Source: Agarophyton chilense (lineage: Eukaryota > Rhodophyta > Florideophyceae > Gracilariales > Gracilariaceae). Taken from it: a DNA stretch of 64,000 bases. The first letter of the stretch is position 1. Every line of letters starts with the position of its first letter. The notes below the pieces were generated by a model that did no database searches, was not told where the DNA came from, and worked only from the letters and a program-made list of their open reading frames with translations. The DNA lies in NCBI GenBank assembly GCA_030374765.1, contig JARGXX010000075.1, forward strand, positions 62,001-126,000. Direction: 5' to 3'. The position numbers were made by a program, and so were the translations under genes. Below, piece after piece: positions 51,503 to 62,228 of the stretch.

Positions 51503-52838
51503 TGATTCTCTTCTGACCTCTCCACGACATACATCGACGGATCACAATCGTCTCTCGGCACTTGAGTACTGTCTCCATCAAACTGATTGAGTACACTAGT
51601 TGGGAGGGTTCGATACAGGCGCACCTTTTCATAGTAGGAGAGGTAATCAAGACTGGCATATGTCTCAGGTCTCTGAAAGTACCGTTCCAGTGTTGATGGC
51701 TGTGAAGCCGTGTGAATGTCATTAAAGCTGCGAAGAACAAAAGTTCTCTCTTCCTCCAAATGTATTGCAAGTCGCTCCACAGTGGGCAGAATGGAGACGT
51801 GACGAAACTCAAAGATTCGCCAAGCAGCATTCACGACACCCACCACACGTGCCCGCATGTAGGCACGGATTTCATTCTGCACCACAGCTGGTTGTTGGGT
51901 ATCTGTACCCGATTCATTCTGGTTGCTAACATTCAGAGCAACTTCTTGTGCTTTGGGCTGCTTAAAAGCATACTTCATGAGGTACGCTACCGCTCCTCCA
52001 CCCTGCGTGCGCTCTACATTGATGTGCGAGCGGTACTTCTTAGTGAGTGTAGGATTGTATGGCACGATTTTGAGATCTTCTTCATTTCTTCTTCGGTAAA
52101 CAACACGGTTTGTTCCTTCTTCGATGTATGTTTCTTGGACAATCATTGTGCTATCGTACCCAAATCGGCAACGACCTGCACGATTACGATTACGACAATA
52201 TGAAGAGTGGCGGTGGCGGTGCATAGATAAAACGAGGGCGCGCAGTTCGTCATCTTCCCCTGGACTTGGTACTTCGGCTCGAATCAGACTGTCAATGGCA
52301 TCTACGTCTTCTATTACACCTCCTTTTAACCATAGCAGGATGTGATGGTGCGGTACGTTTCGTTCTTGAAACTCCAGCTTTGCTGCAAGTCCCAAGCACT
52401 TGGACCCAAATAACTGTTCTGAATTATTTTCGAGGTCTTTCACAATCTATCGTTGATGTACTGGTTGTAAACTCTGGCAATCAAGTCTGGGCGGTCAAAC
52501 GGGCGTGGACGATTAGCTGGTGCTGTGAAAGCACTCCGATGAGACGTATCCATGCCTAAACGCTTCACATCCGCTCGCCATACGTTCATTGTGACGGTGA
52601 TGAATAGCGAAGGGGGTCCTTTTCTTGCCACAATCGCTTGCACATCCTGTCGTTTACTTTTACAGTACTTAGAAGAGTTCACTGAGTCATCAGGAAGCAA
52701 AATGCGTCCCATAAGCCTGAATTGCGCGTCATTCATTCCGCCAGTCGATTGATTTTGCGCTTGGGTCAGACGTGTAGGAAGATTTGGCGCGAAGGTGCCC
52801 CCCTTCATACCGATGACAATCATTACTAGGGAGAACAA
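51454..52838 (-). pseudogene. Rep middle fragment, array unit 2
   Basis: Carries the HUH motif (PHHHILLWL) and two-Tyr motif (AYLMKYAFK). Split by the 2-nt insertion at ~52445; ends VPAE joined to ORF1 sequence. Confidence 0.85.
52834..52836 (-). other. Helitron 3'-end/5'-end junction in array unit 2
   Basis: Same joint as at 49933-49935: the 3' end G at 52836, an extra T at 52835, the 5' end T at 52834. Confidence 0.75.
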
Positions 52839-53386
52839 GAGAAAGCGGCCTTCGGCCGCAGGCGGCGCTGCGCGCCGCGGTCGTTCTGTTCGACTATTTC
52901 GTTTCTATGAAGCTTATTATACTATGCTTGAGCTTTTAGTAGCGTTTTTAGCTCTAAGCGTAGCCTTTTGCAGAGATATAAGGCCAAGCTTGCTGAAGAT
53001 TCTATTATTGACAGTGTCGACGTACAATGAGGGAGCGAAGCAGGTTATCGGCTACCAAAAGCGCTGTGCCGTTTAGCATTAGCTGGTGCACGATATATTA
53101 AAGATATATCGTGAAACGAGCTCTGAAATGTATGGTGAGCTTGGTTAAGGACATTTTATTTTAAAAGCAATGGGGCAGTTGTAGCATATTATGCCGTTCA
53201 AACTGCCTCCGAAACTGTAACTTGCAGTGTCGACGTACAGGCACGGACTTAGCAACTTGACGGCCGCTAGCGGCGCTGCGCGCCTTAGCAGCGGCCGCGG
53301 CACGCACATATTTCCGTTTGAACTGCCGCCAATACTATTACTTGCAGTGTAGACTTAAAGTGACGGACTATGCAACTTGACGGCCG

Positions 53387-53956
53387 CTAGCGACGTAACG
53401 GCAAGTACTTTGCAACTTGACGGCCGCTAGCATTTTGTGCCCAAGTAAGCTTCTGAAGATTCCACTGATCGAAACCGAGCCCTAAGCTTTCTTGCGTACC
53501 ATTTCGTGCTTGCAGATACAAACGCAGGTCAAACGGTTTATGCTCGTCGCCATACGGGTACAGAAGGCGTAATGTACCTCTCTCTGCTGGCATAGAAAAC
53601 GGTTTCAGCAATTTACCCCGCACTCGGGGGTGGCTGTTTGAGTTTACTGCAGCCCCTGCTTGCTCCGTGTCGCCTGTGATAGCTGCGTGTTCTTCCATAA
53701 CTGTGCCCTCAGTCAACTGAGGCACCTGGGCCTCGACATGGTACAGACCGCCTGGATCGACTACGAAGGTTCTCATCATGGATGGTCCAGCTCCAGGAGC
53801 ATCTTCGGACATCGGACCTGCACCTACGTTGTCACCAGACACTGTTGCAGTTCTGGTGCCCTCATATCCGCGCACTATCACTCCCTCGTTCGCAGCTTGC
53901 GAGCTTACGTCAACCGTATTTTCTTCTTGTGCCTGCATTTGCTCCGTTGTCAGCAT
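53387..53956 (-). pseudogene. truncated Rep N-terminus, array unit 2
   Basis: Near-identical to 50486-51055, with the same abrupt change after KLTWAQNA. Confidence 0.85.
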
Positions 53957-53959
53957 CGC

Positions 53960-54403
53960 TCAATACCGCTCTCGCACCATATCAGGTTTGGGCTGAATCA
54001 CCTCTTAAAGTCTCGGAACCATGTGTTTCACGTCGATGTCTTGGATAAACGCTCGCAGGTTTGCTCGTGTACAGTGAGCAGGATCCAGAGAAGGAGGCCC
54101 TGCGATCCAAAGAAAACTATACCGCGTGCTGCTCTGTCTGTGTGCCGGGAGAGCGAGTGCTGCAGTTCCTTCTAGTCTGGAAAACGAAGGGCCACATCCT
54201 GTGACATAGGACATGTCCTTAAACGCTTGAGTGGTGGCAAAAAGCGTATTCAAGTTTAAGAAGTTCGAGTGGAATGCTCTTGAACGGTATATGCTTCGTA
54301 TTTCTTCATTAGTATGGCGTCTACGAAATGTGACCCCCCATCCTGAATTTCGTTTCATGCCACTATTTCGGCAGGAACGACGGCTCGAATTCTGGCGACG
54401 CAC
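53960..54403 (-). pseudogene. truncated Helitron ORF1, array unit 2
   Basis: As 51059-51502, but with an additional TAA at 54005, so the stop/ATG junction to Rep is preceded by another break. Confidence 0.8.
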
Positions 54404-56345
54404 TGATTCTCTTCTGACCTCTCCACGACATACATCGACGGATCACAATCGTCTCTCGGCACTTGAGTACTGTCTCCATCAAACTGATTGAGTACACTAG
54501 TTGGGAGGGTTCGATACAGGCGCACCTTTTCATAGTAGGAGAGGTAATCAAGACTGGCATATGTCTCAGGTCTCTGAAAGTACCGTTCCAGTGTTGATGG
54601 CTGTGAAGCCGTGTGAATGTCATTAAAGCTGCGAAGAACAAAAGTTCTCTCTTCCTCCAAATGTATTGCAAGTCGCTCCACAGTGGGCAGAATGGAGACG
54701 TGACGAAACTCAAAGATTCGCCAAGCAGCATTCACGACACCCACCACACGTGCCCGCATGTAGGCACGGATTTCATTCTGCACCACAGCTGGTTGTTGGG
54801 TATCTGTACCCGATTCATTCTGGTTGCTAACATTCAGAGCAACTTCTTGTGCTTTGGGCTGCTTAAAAGCATACTTCATGAGGTACGCTACCGCTCCTCC
54901 ACCCTGCGTGCGCTCTACATTGATGTGCGAGCGGTACTTCTTAGTGAGTGTAGGATTGTATGGCACGATTTTGAGATCTTCTTCATTTCTTCTTCGGTAA
55001 ACAACACGGTTTGTTCCTTCTTCGATGTATGTTTCTTGGACAATCATTGTGCTATCGTACCCAAATCGGCAACGACCTGCACGATTACGATTACGACAAT
55101 ATGAAGAGTGGCGGTGGCGGTGCATAGATAAAACGAGGGCGCGCAGTTCGTCATCTTCCCCTGGACTTGGTACTTCGGCTCGAATCAGACTGTCAATGGC
55201 ATCTACGTCTTCTATTACACCTCCTTTTAACCATAGCAGGATGTGATGGTGCGGTACGTTTCGTTCTTGAAACTCCAGCTTTGCTGCAAGTCCCAAGCAC
55301 TTGGACCCAAATAACTGTTCTGAATTATTTTCGAGGTCTTTCACAATCTATCGTTGATGTACTGGTTGTAAACTCTGGCAATCAAGTCTGGGCGGTCAAA
55401 CGGGCGTGGACGATTAGCTGGTGCTGTGAAAGCACTCCGATGAGACGTATCCATGCCTAAACGCTTCACATCCGCTCGCCATACGTTCATTGTGACGGTG
55501 ATGAATAGCGAAGGGGGTCCTTTTCTTGCCACAATCGCTTGCACATCCTGTCGTTTACTTTTACAGTACTTAGAAGAGTTCACTGAGTCATCAGGAAGCA
55601 AAATGCGTCCCATAAGCCTGAATTGCGCGTCAGTCATTCCGCCAGTCGATTGATTTTGCGCTTGAACGATTTACGTCTCTTGAACTATGCGTGCTTGCTG
55701 CTGCCGTTCTAGGTATTGAAGTCGCATGTCTTCAATGTTCGTTTGTGTGCGAAGCAACCACATTTGCATTAATGGACCACTATTAAGCAAAAAGTTATCT
55801 GAATACAGTCGACGCTTTGCATTTTGTGCCCAAGTAAGCTTCTGAAGGTACCACTGACCGAAACCGAGCCCTGAGCTTTCTTGCGTACCATTTCGTGCTT
55901 GCAGATACGAACGCAGGTCAAACGGTTTATGCTCGTTGCCATACGGGTACAGAAGGGGAAATGTACCTCTCTCTGCTAGCATAGAAGACGGTTTCAGCAA
56001 TTTATATCGCACTCGGGGGTTGCTGTTTGAGTTTACTGCAGCCCCTGCTTGCTCCGTGTCGCCTATGATAGCTGCGTGTTCTTCCGTAACTATGCCCTCA
56101 GTCAACTGAGGCACCTGGGCCTCGACATGGTACAGACCGCCTGGATCGACTACGAAGGTTCTCATCATGGATGGTCCAGCTCCAGGAGCATCTTCGGACA
56201 TCGGACCTGCACCTACGTTGTCACCAGACACTGTTGCAGTTCTGGTGCCCTCATATCCGCGCACTATCACTCCCTCGTTCGCAGCTTGCGAGCTTACGTC
56301 AACCGTATTTTCTTCTTGTGCCTGCATTTGCTCCGTTGTCAGCAT
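54355..56345 (-). pseudogene. Helitron Rep 5' half of copy H2 with partial array unit 3
   Basis: ATG at 56345 after TGA-GCG. The frame is open to TAA at 55671 (a Glu codon in H1), continues 55637-55341, is shifted by the 2-nt insertion, and runs on with the HUH and two-Tyr motifs to VPAE at ~54368, where the array joint begins. Sequence upstream of 55672 is outside the array. Confidence 0.85.
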
Positions 56346-56348
56346 CGC

Positions 56349-57164
56349 TCAATACCGCTCTCGCACCATATCAGGTTTGGGCTGAATCACCTCGTAAAGT
56401 CTCGGAACCATGTGTTTCACGTCGATGTCTTGGATAAACGCTCGCAGGTTTGCTCGTGTACAGTGAGCAGGATCCAGAGAAGGAGGCCCTGCGATCCAAA
56501 GAAAACTATACCGCGTGCTGCTCTGTCTGTGTGCCGGGAGAGCGAGTGCTGCAGTTCCTTCTAGTCTGGAAAACGAAGGGCCACATCCTGTGACATAGGA
56601 CATGTCCATAAACGCTTGAGTGGTGGCAAAAAGCGTATTCAAGTTTAAGAAGTTCGAGTGGAATGCTCTTGAACGGTATATGCTTCGTATTTCTTCATTA
56701 GTATGGCGTCTACGAAATGTGACCCCCCATCCTGAATTTCGTTTCATGCCACAACAGACTCCATGTACCTCTTTTCCTAAAAGCACACACCCACACCACT
56801 TGCAACTATGAATTCGTAACGTCCAGTCTTCGTACGGACACGAACCATAGGTGTGTGAAAACTCACCGCATCTTCTGCATCTGCGGGTTCCTACGGTGGA
56901 CAACGTCTCAAACTCAGGAATGTTTGCACGAGTGGCTGGATCAATCCATGCTTGAGCAGCATCGGAATCCCATGCGTAGTAAACGCGATACAATCCACGA
57001 TCTGGACGTCCGGCAAACAGCATGACGGTCGAATCAAGCTCTTGGAGCGATTGTTGTTCTTCTGAATGAATAGCAAAAGTAGGAACCTGCTGAAGCTCTG
57101 ACTCAGCGGATGGTGCGGGAGCTAGAGTGATTTCATCTTCTTCAACTTCAATCGGAGCAGGCAT
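56349..57164 (-). CDS. Helitron ORF1: CCHC zinc-knuckle unit, copy H2
   Basis: 271 aa, identical or nearly identical to the H1 protein, with the CX2CX4HX4C knuckle and second Cys cluster. Ends TGA, then GCG ATG of Rep. Confidence 0.8.
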   Translation of the reverse strand: MPAPIEVEEDEITLAPAPSAESELQQVPTFAIHSEEQQSLQELDSTVMLFAGRPDRGLYRVYYAWDSDAAQAWIDPATRANIPEFETLSTVGTRRCRRCGEFSHTYGSCPYEDWTLRIHSCKWCGCVLLGKEVHGVCCGMKRNSGWGVTFRRRHTNEEIRSIYRSRAFHSNFLNLNTLFATTQAFMDMSYVTGCGPSFSRLEGTAALALPAHRQSSTRYSFLWIAGPPSLDPAHCTRANLRAFIQDIDVKHMVPRLYEVIQPKPDMVRERY

Positions 57165-57475
57165 CTCTTCTTCGACATTAGCCCAAGGATGGTTTTCAGT
57201 GGTTCTCGTGGTACTTGGAAGTGATCCACCGATGATTGGAGCTGAGCTGTAATGAATTCATCTTCGTTCAAATCCGCGACGACGACTGGATCTTGCACAT
57301 GCTGACCAGTTTCGTTTACTTGTACTTCATCTGGAGCATCTTCGACAGAAACCGTTACTCTTTCGGGTCCTTCCACTCCTGCGATTGTCGCGCCTCTGTT
57401 TTCTCTAGAACCTCTTCTTCTTCGTCTCCATCTCACGCCTCCATAGTTTTGTCTCTCTTCTTCTTCTTTATTCAT
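57122..57475 (-). CDS. Helitron upstream ORF, 117 aa, copy H2
   Basis: Same start and overlap as 44392-44745, with a few substitutions (for example QSSVDHFQVPREP). Conservation of length and frame in both copies supports a coding role. Confidence 0.5.
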   Translation of the reverse strand: MNKEEEERQNYGGVRWRRRRRGSRENRGATIAGVEGPERVTVSVEDAPDEVQVNETGQHVQDPVVVADLNEDEFITAQLQSSVDHFQVPREPLKTILGLMSKKRCLLRLKLKKMKSL

Positions 57476-57660
57476 TTTATTTTGAGCTTGTGCTAGCTCT
57501 TCGAATCTACGACAAAGTTTATGTAGTAATATAAATAACAAACACAACTTAACCGTGTGAAGAAAAAATGTTTGATCTTTGGTTGCAGTTTGTTGCTTTG
57601 CACCCACCGGGGCTGGTGGCATGCAGCTGTCTTAATTAAAAAAAAGCTGCAAGACTTATA

Positions 57661-57945
57661 TTACCCAATGCAACTCATCCGCAGCACAGAGACTCTCGAC
57701 ACATTTGTGTTGAAAAGTGATAGACGAAGTGTGCCCAGCCGGTTTTCAAGCCGTATGCCGTTTAACCCGCGTCCGGTTGTCGGGATGGGTTTGCTATTAC
57801 TCACGGCAATACTCCCTGACACGCAGTGGAGCAAGCGCTTTCCAGCCGCCAGAGGTACGACACGGCGGCCGCCCCAGACCCTGCACAGCAAGGTCTGCTG
57901 GTATAAGGTCTGGGAAACCCTCAAGACTTCCTGAATCGCCGTCAA
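57661..57945 (-). CDS. Helitron leader ORF, 94 aa, copy H2
   Basis: Counterpart of 44943-45215 (MTAIQEVLRVSQTLYQQTLL at the start of both); no known motif. Confidence 0.3.
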   Translation of the reverse strand: MTAIQEVLRVSQTLYQQTLLCRVWGGRRVVPLAAGKRLLHCVSGSIAVSNSKPIPTTGRGLNGIRLENRLGTLRLSLFNTNVSRVSVLRMSCIG

Positions 57946-58299
57946 ACGATCAGTGTACCACGCAGCACCTGACTTTTCTTAGATCCGTGGTACTCATACT
58001 CACTGGGTTACTACGATGGCGGTTTGCACACGAGCTCGGTCTTGCCTAGGTCCCAGGGCAGTCACAGCACTCAGTCTCTTGTCATAGAGTGCTGTGGCAT
58101 ATGCCTGAAATTTGGAGGTTTTTTTGTGGTTAGGGTCAAGATCCGAGTTGTCTGTCTGACCCGGTTCATCATCATCAGTGCACCATATATGCTGTTTTGG
58201 AACCTGAGGGTCGGAGGTGCCGTAACGTATTCTGATTGGTCGGCACTTGGGCGGCGCACGGCAATCTAGTAATGATTATTGGGTGGGAGTGCATTTGCG

Positions 58300-58439
58300 T
58301 GCCACGGGTCAGACGTGTAGGGAGATTTGGCGCGAAGGGGCCCCCCCTCATGCATTTGCGTGCCACGGGGCAGACGTGTAGGGATATTTGGCGCGAAGGG
58401 GCCCCCCCCTCATACTGATGACAATCATTATAAGGGAGA
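58300..58439 (-). repeat. partial duplication at the Helitron H2 5' end
   Basis: The block TTCGCGCCAAAT...CACGCAAATGCA, preceded by a G/C run, occurs twice about 66 bp apart here and once in H1. Confidence 0.7.
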
Positions 58440-59514
58440 TTATTTCTCGTTTGCGCGCCGGCGAGCAATCGGCACCACAGCGTTGAAAAATTGTCACGCA
58501 ACGTTCCACAGCGCAACAACTGTTGTGGAGGGAGAGATATTTGGAGGTCTTGTTAACGAGAGCGAAGAGCTTTTACCCCATACTACCTATCTCTAGCGTA
58601 TGCTTGTCCAACGCGCCGCCGGTCACCAGCAATATGATTGTATAGATTGCTCGAGCAGCGCTGTTGATGGTGTAGTCTCCCTGGTAAAGCCGCAAGATTA
58701 GCGCGCAGCCCGCCAGCGCGAGAAAGAAGTCGGGACGAAATTCCCCCTCTTTTCTCTGAGAGCAATTCTGTCCATCACAGACCGCTCAGGGGTTTTCATT
58801 GTTTCACCAGGGCAAAGTCGGTGCGAGCAGCACGCCGCTGATCTCGCCATACGTTTCAATGCTGTCCAGCTAGGACATCACTGCCATTACTGCCGTTCAA
58901 GAGGCATCGTATCACAGTCGAACATTGGTGTTTGACGACCTTGCCATATTTGTAGCTTGGTATATTGATAGCCTGATGTCAAATTACTCAACGTAGAAAC
59001 AATACAGTACTTGCGGTTCCAACTTCTCACGCGAGAACTATCTCTCGTTGTATCACAGATTAATTACATGGAGAGTGCGAGTCGCGTTTTAATATTCGGC
59101 GACTCTACGCGACCGCAGAGGACGCTACAGCAGCTCTTTGGAGTCACGAGTGAAAATGAGTATTTCGACAGTGAAGAGAGATCTGGCGGACTGTATGGCG
59201 CGCTCGAGAGTTCCTTTTTGAACGTCACATTTGGCGTGACGCCACCAAACTTGATGCGTCTTTACGTTTGACGCTCGGCCGCTGAAGGAAAATATCGTAG
59301 TTTTCCCTCATCAGTAATCAGAAACGATTTCAGTTAACGTATGACGTGCGCTACCCTTCTACAGTATTCACCAAAGCAACTGTCAGATATGTGCATAGAT
59401 ATGAAAGCCCAAGTCAAGCAGAGGGAAAACTACGATGTTCGACCTCGAAACGCTGAGCAACAAACAGATTGTCTGGTTGTGAGGGAGATAGTTGAACCCT
59501 CGGGACTTTGCTTC
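58440..59514. other. host flank of the Helitron dimer, no gene recognised
   Basis: Starts at the insertion point (TTATTTCTCG). An 86-codon plus-strand frame at 59011-59271 has no motif; nothing else supported. Confidence 0.4.
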
Positions 59515-59652
59515 TGTTAATATCCGTGGACCTCATGCAAGGCGAAGGCGCAGCACACGACACACGCATCATTACGTGTACACTGCGCCTTGCTCCGTAG
59601 CTTGCACTGAAACAAATAAAATGCACGGCCGCCGACAGTGGTCACACCCACC
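59515..59652 (-). repeat. dispersed repeat copy 2
   Basis: Reverse complement matches 25197-25333 over about 137 bp with scattered differences, including the palindromic GGCGCAG...CTGCGCC core. Weaker similarity extends ~50 bp further on the side of the possible exon at 25065-25196. Confidence 0.7.
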
Positions 59653-60110
59653 GTCGGAGAGGCCAAGAAAAGGAGGCGCCAGCGCTCCAGATCCAACAGC
59701 TTCCCTTGATTTCGCCTCGGGGAAAAAAAACCCTCAGGCTTTTATCTCTCCCTCAAAGCCAGCAATAACCCATACAAGTTGATTGGCTCTAATTTGGCCA
59801 GCAGGCGACTTCCGCATGCAGCCGTGGGTCGTAGGCAACGACTTTTGCAAGGAGAGCGGAGCGACGGATCTCACATCAACAACTTCCGAAATGCGAGTGA
59901 CGTGTACCGTGACTAGCGAATCCATTGTTCTCGCCATGGCTTCATACAGATTCAAAACAGCCTAGCACTAACAGTGGAGCCAAACCGGGTGGTGCACAAT
60001 GCTCAGGAGCCAGGTCAACTCCCGTCATAAGAAGCACTCTGAGTATGACTTCAAACTAGCAATGTGTGCAACAGCAGACTTGAGCTCGACTGACGTGAGC
60101 AGTACCAAGA
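59653..60110. other. upstream region of the Cys-rich protein gene
   Basis: No ORF with a recognisable motif; presumably the promoter of the gene starting at 60111. No clear TATA box found. Confidence 0.4.
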
Positions 60111-60899
60111 ATGAGTTTCTTCAATCCGTGGGTCCGCAATCTCTTTACAGCCTTTGTGTTAGTGTTTCTTCTCAATGTGACCAGTGGTACGACCGTTGCA
60201 AGAAATCAGCCGAAATGCCGCATACTCGTAAACCGCTTAACAATTTTTCAACGTAAACATGTTTGGGTTTGCGAATGCCTAACCAGTGAAGGAAATGACG
60301 ATTCCATTGGTCGAGTTGAGCAAAAGTTGGAACCATTTCAAGTTACTGCTGGTCATGAACAAGCAGTATTACGCTGCCAGCGTCACAACCAGAATCGTCT
60401 TCTCGATGCTTGCCGAAAGGGATCCGATCAGTACCAGAAAGTCGCCGCACCAATCATTCGAACATGTGTTGCGAACGATTTGAACGAAGTGGAAAACGCA
60501 TTGACTCAACCTTTGACATACAAGGAAGATAGATGTAGGGCGAATTTTTTCCGATTTATACGTCCTCAAACGGGAGGGGTGTGGGTGTGTCAGTGTCTCC
60601 AAGAAATGGAGCCGGGTCGTTCATATTTTGTCACAATCGGGCGCGCCGATTTTCTGACAAATAGTTCTCCCATCGAGCCTGTGGAAGAGGTATCGATTTT
60701 GGAATCATGTACAAGAGAAGCAATACGGCGAGTTACTCGGGTTTGCCGTGTTACACCCGGAGATTTCCAGCTGTTGGCGCTTCAAGTGTTGCAGGTTTGC
60801 TGCAAACGTGCGAGAGTTCGTTCGGATCTGAAGCTTCAGTGCAGTGCGGCCGTCCCAGATGACGTCTCTCCCCTTAAAGACCCATTTATAACTCGTTGA
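60111..60899 (+). CDS. secreted protein with a duplicated six-cysteine domain
   Basis: 262 aa. A signal peptide covers residues ~1-26 (WVRNLFTAFVLVFLLNVTSG). Two tandem repeats share the same cysteine plan: C36-x17-C54-x-C56-x32-C89-x11-C101-x17-C119 and C142-x17-C160-x-C162-x37-C200-x11-C212-x17-C230, each with a VWVC[E/Q]CL block. Extra Cys at 231 and 244. No transmembrane anchor or known family recognised. Most likely extracellular or in the secretory pathway, with disulfide-bonded domains. Convergent with the glycosyltransferase gene, 105 bp between the stops. Single exon. Confidence 0.75.
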   Translation: MSFFNPWVRNLFTAFVLVFLLNVTSGTTVARNQPKCRILVNRLTIFQRKHVWVCECLTSEGNDDSIGRVEQKLEPFQVTAGHEQAVLRCQRHNQNRLLDACRKGSDQYQKVAAPIIRTCVANDLNEVENALTQPLTYKEDRCRANFFRFIRPQTGGVWVCQCLQEMEPGRSYFVTIGRADFLTNSSPIEPVEEVSILESCTREAIRRVTRVCRVTPGDFQLLALQVLQVCCKRARVRSDLKLQCSAAVPDDVSPLKDPFITR

Positions 60900-61004
60900 A
60901 GACCCATTCACGACTCCTTAATCTCCGTAGTTCTCGTCAGAAGAACAAGTCAATGATGTGGGAGGAATTTCAATACAGAGGGCGGGAGAGTGATGAAACA
61001 TGGT

Positions 61005-62228
61005 TTACTTGGCAAACGCTCGAGGCAGCAATGTCTGATTGTTTCGCGCGATTATAGAATCGTGTATCCTTCTTCTGGGATACTTGCGATTAGTATATGC
61101 CACTGCTCTTTCATAAACCCGTTCTCTTTGTTTGACTTTGATTGTTGACGTTGCAGAACCATGACCTCCCACTCCTCGTTCAAACGGAGCTGAATAAGCG
61201 CCCACGGTGTATCCATTTATCCATGCCTCGTAACTGAAAACACAATCTTGCCAAACACCTGGTTCTCCTCGTTTGGCAATGGTAAGCTCCAATCCACCAG
61301 CCTTTCGAAGTAATTCTCTTCTGATAAATACTGGTGCGACCCACACACATTCAGCATACGTAAAAGGTAGTTTGGTGGTCGGTTCTATGAAGGGCAATGG
61401 CTTTGTATTTCCTTGACGCAAGCCACCATGTGTGCTTATTTGTTCTCCGTACTCATATCCTTGCCCAGTGTTATGATCCCAAAGTTGTCCAATGTAACCG
61501 CCCAACACGCCTAGATCGGGTAATGCTTCGAACAATCGGATTGCGTTTTTCAACCATTCATCAGAGGGTGGTAGCAAATCATCATCTTGTAGCAGCACAA
61601 CAATATCAGCAGAGGACATTCGCATGGCACGATTGTAACTGCGCAATTCGTGAAGATTGTTTGAACGAATAATAAAATGGTGCGGCTCAGGAAGGGCAGC
61701 ATGCCAATCATGCAAAGAGCCATCCGTGGAACCATCTTCGCTGATAACAATCTCCTGAACCAATGAAGAAGACTTGAGACTGGTTGATATGTTAGCAATA
61801 TTACCATGATGATTAAAACTCTGAACAATTGCAGCAAGCAAAGGTTGCTTGTTGACGTGAAGTTGAGGAAACAGGCATCGACACTGATATCTTCTTGACG
61901 GCTGGGAAATGTCCTTAACAGGATATTGATTAGATCCGACGTATGCATGACTAAGCCAAACAGAAGAGGCGTCACCCACGTCTCTCAGACCATTTCGTAA
62001 TATGTCGGCGCAGATCTGCCATGAGTTCTCTTCAATCTGAGAAGCAGAAGTGAAAGTGCGGCTGGGTCTAGTGCCAGCAAAGGTGGAAGAGATGTATAGC
62101 TGCGCTCGAAAAGCGAGAAGAAGGGCGAAGATGACCAGAGGTGCACGCGGATTTCGAGCCGGTTCTGAGAGTCGAGAGGCGTGCGAAACCATCGGGGCGT
62201 TCATGAGGAAGACTGGCGAAGGGGACAT
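61005..62228 (-). CDS. GT2-like glycosyltransferase, type II membrane protein
   Basis: 407 aa, ATG at 62228, no intron. One N-terminal hydrophobic segment (APLVIFALLLAF, residues 29-40) after a short basic tail suggests a Golgi-type signal anchor. The catalytic domain has the GT-A features of family-2-like transferases: EIVISEDGSTDGS (nucleotide-sugar-binding EDGS, 164-167), VVLLQDDDLLPP (DxD-type metal motif, 214-217) and, further on, GEPGVWQDCVFSYEAWINGY in the position of the acceptor/base region. Substrate unknown; may act on cell-wall or extracellular glycans. A 109-bp copy of its DDD-coding part lies at 38634-38742. Confidence 0.75.
   Translation of the reverse strand: MSPSPVFLMNAPMVSHASRLSEPARNPRAPLVIFALLLAFRAQLYISSTFAGTRPSRTFTSASQIEENSWQICADILRNGLRDVGDASSVWLSHAYVGSNQYPVKDISQPSRRYQCRCLFPQLHVNKQPLLAAIVQSFNHHGNIANISTSLKSSSLVQEIVISEDGSTDGSLHDWHAALPEPHHFIIRSNNLHELRSYNRAMRMSSADIVVLLQDDDLLPPSDEWLKNAIRLFEALPDLGVLGGYIGQLWDHNTGQGYEYGEQISTHGGLRQGNTKPLPFIEPTTKLPFTYAECVWVAPVFIRRELLRKAGGLELTIAKRGEPGVWQDCVFSYEAWINGYTVGAYSAPFERGVGGHGSATSTIKVKQRERVYERAVAYTNRKYPRRRIHDSIIARNNQTLLPRAFAK

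Larger units (their letters stand above)
48566..55672 (-). repeat. 2901-bp tandem array of scrambled Helitron sequence (~2.45 units)
   Basis: Landmarks recur at exactly 2901 bp: 48566/51467/54368, 49542/52443/55344, 49937/52838, 51055/53956. Each full unit reads, in element orientation: middle of Rep (with the HUH motif), abrupt joint to the middle of ORF1, ORF1 end, Rep start to KLTWAQNA, joint to the 3'-subterminal repeats, the 3' hairpins, T, the 5' end (TCTCCCTAGTAATGATTG), then a joint after CTGACCC back to the middle of Rep. All units share a 2-nt insertion in Rep (YINDRL*). Confidence 0.9.
45650..58439 (-). mobile_element. Helitron H2, expanded by an internal tandem array
   Basis: The 5' end TCTCCCTTAT at 58439 is preceded by host A (58440). 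The 3' end CTTTCTCTTG at 45650 is joined without a gap to the 5' end of H1 (45649), so H2 and H1 are a head-to-tail dimer inserted as a unit between A and T. 12.8 kb: normal 5' half (57.9-55.7 kb), a 2901-bp tandem array (48566-55672), then the rest of Rep, an intact helicase ORF and the 3' region. Confidence 0.85.

Noticed and set aside
48566..55672. CRISPR-like or gene-family tandem array
   Set aside because: Units are 2.9 kb of Helitron sequence with no spacers, and the genome is eukaryotic.
59011..59271. 86-codon plus-strand ORF
   Set aside because: No motif, no homologous pattern, not supported by context.
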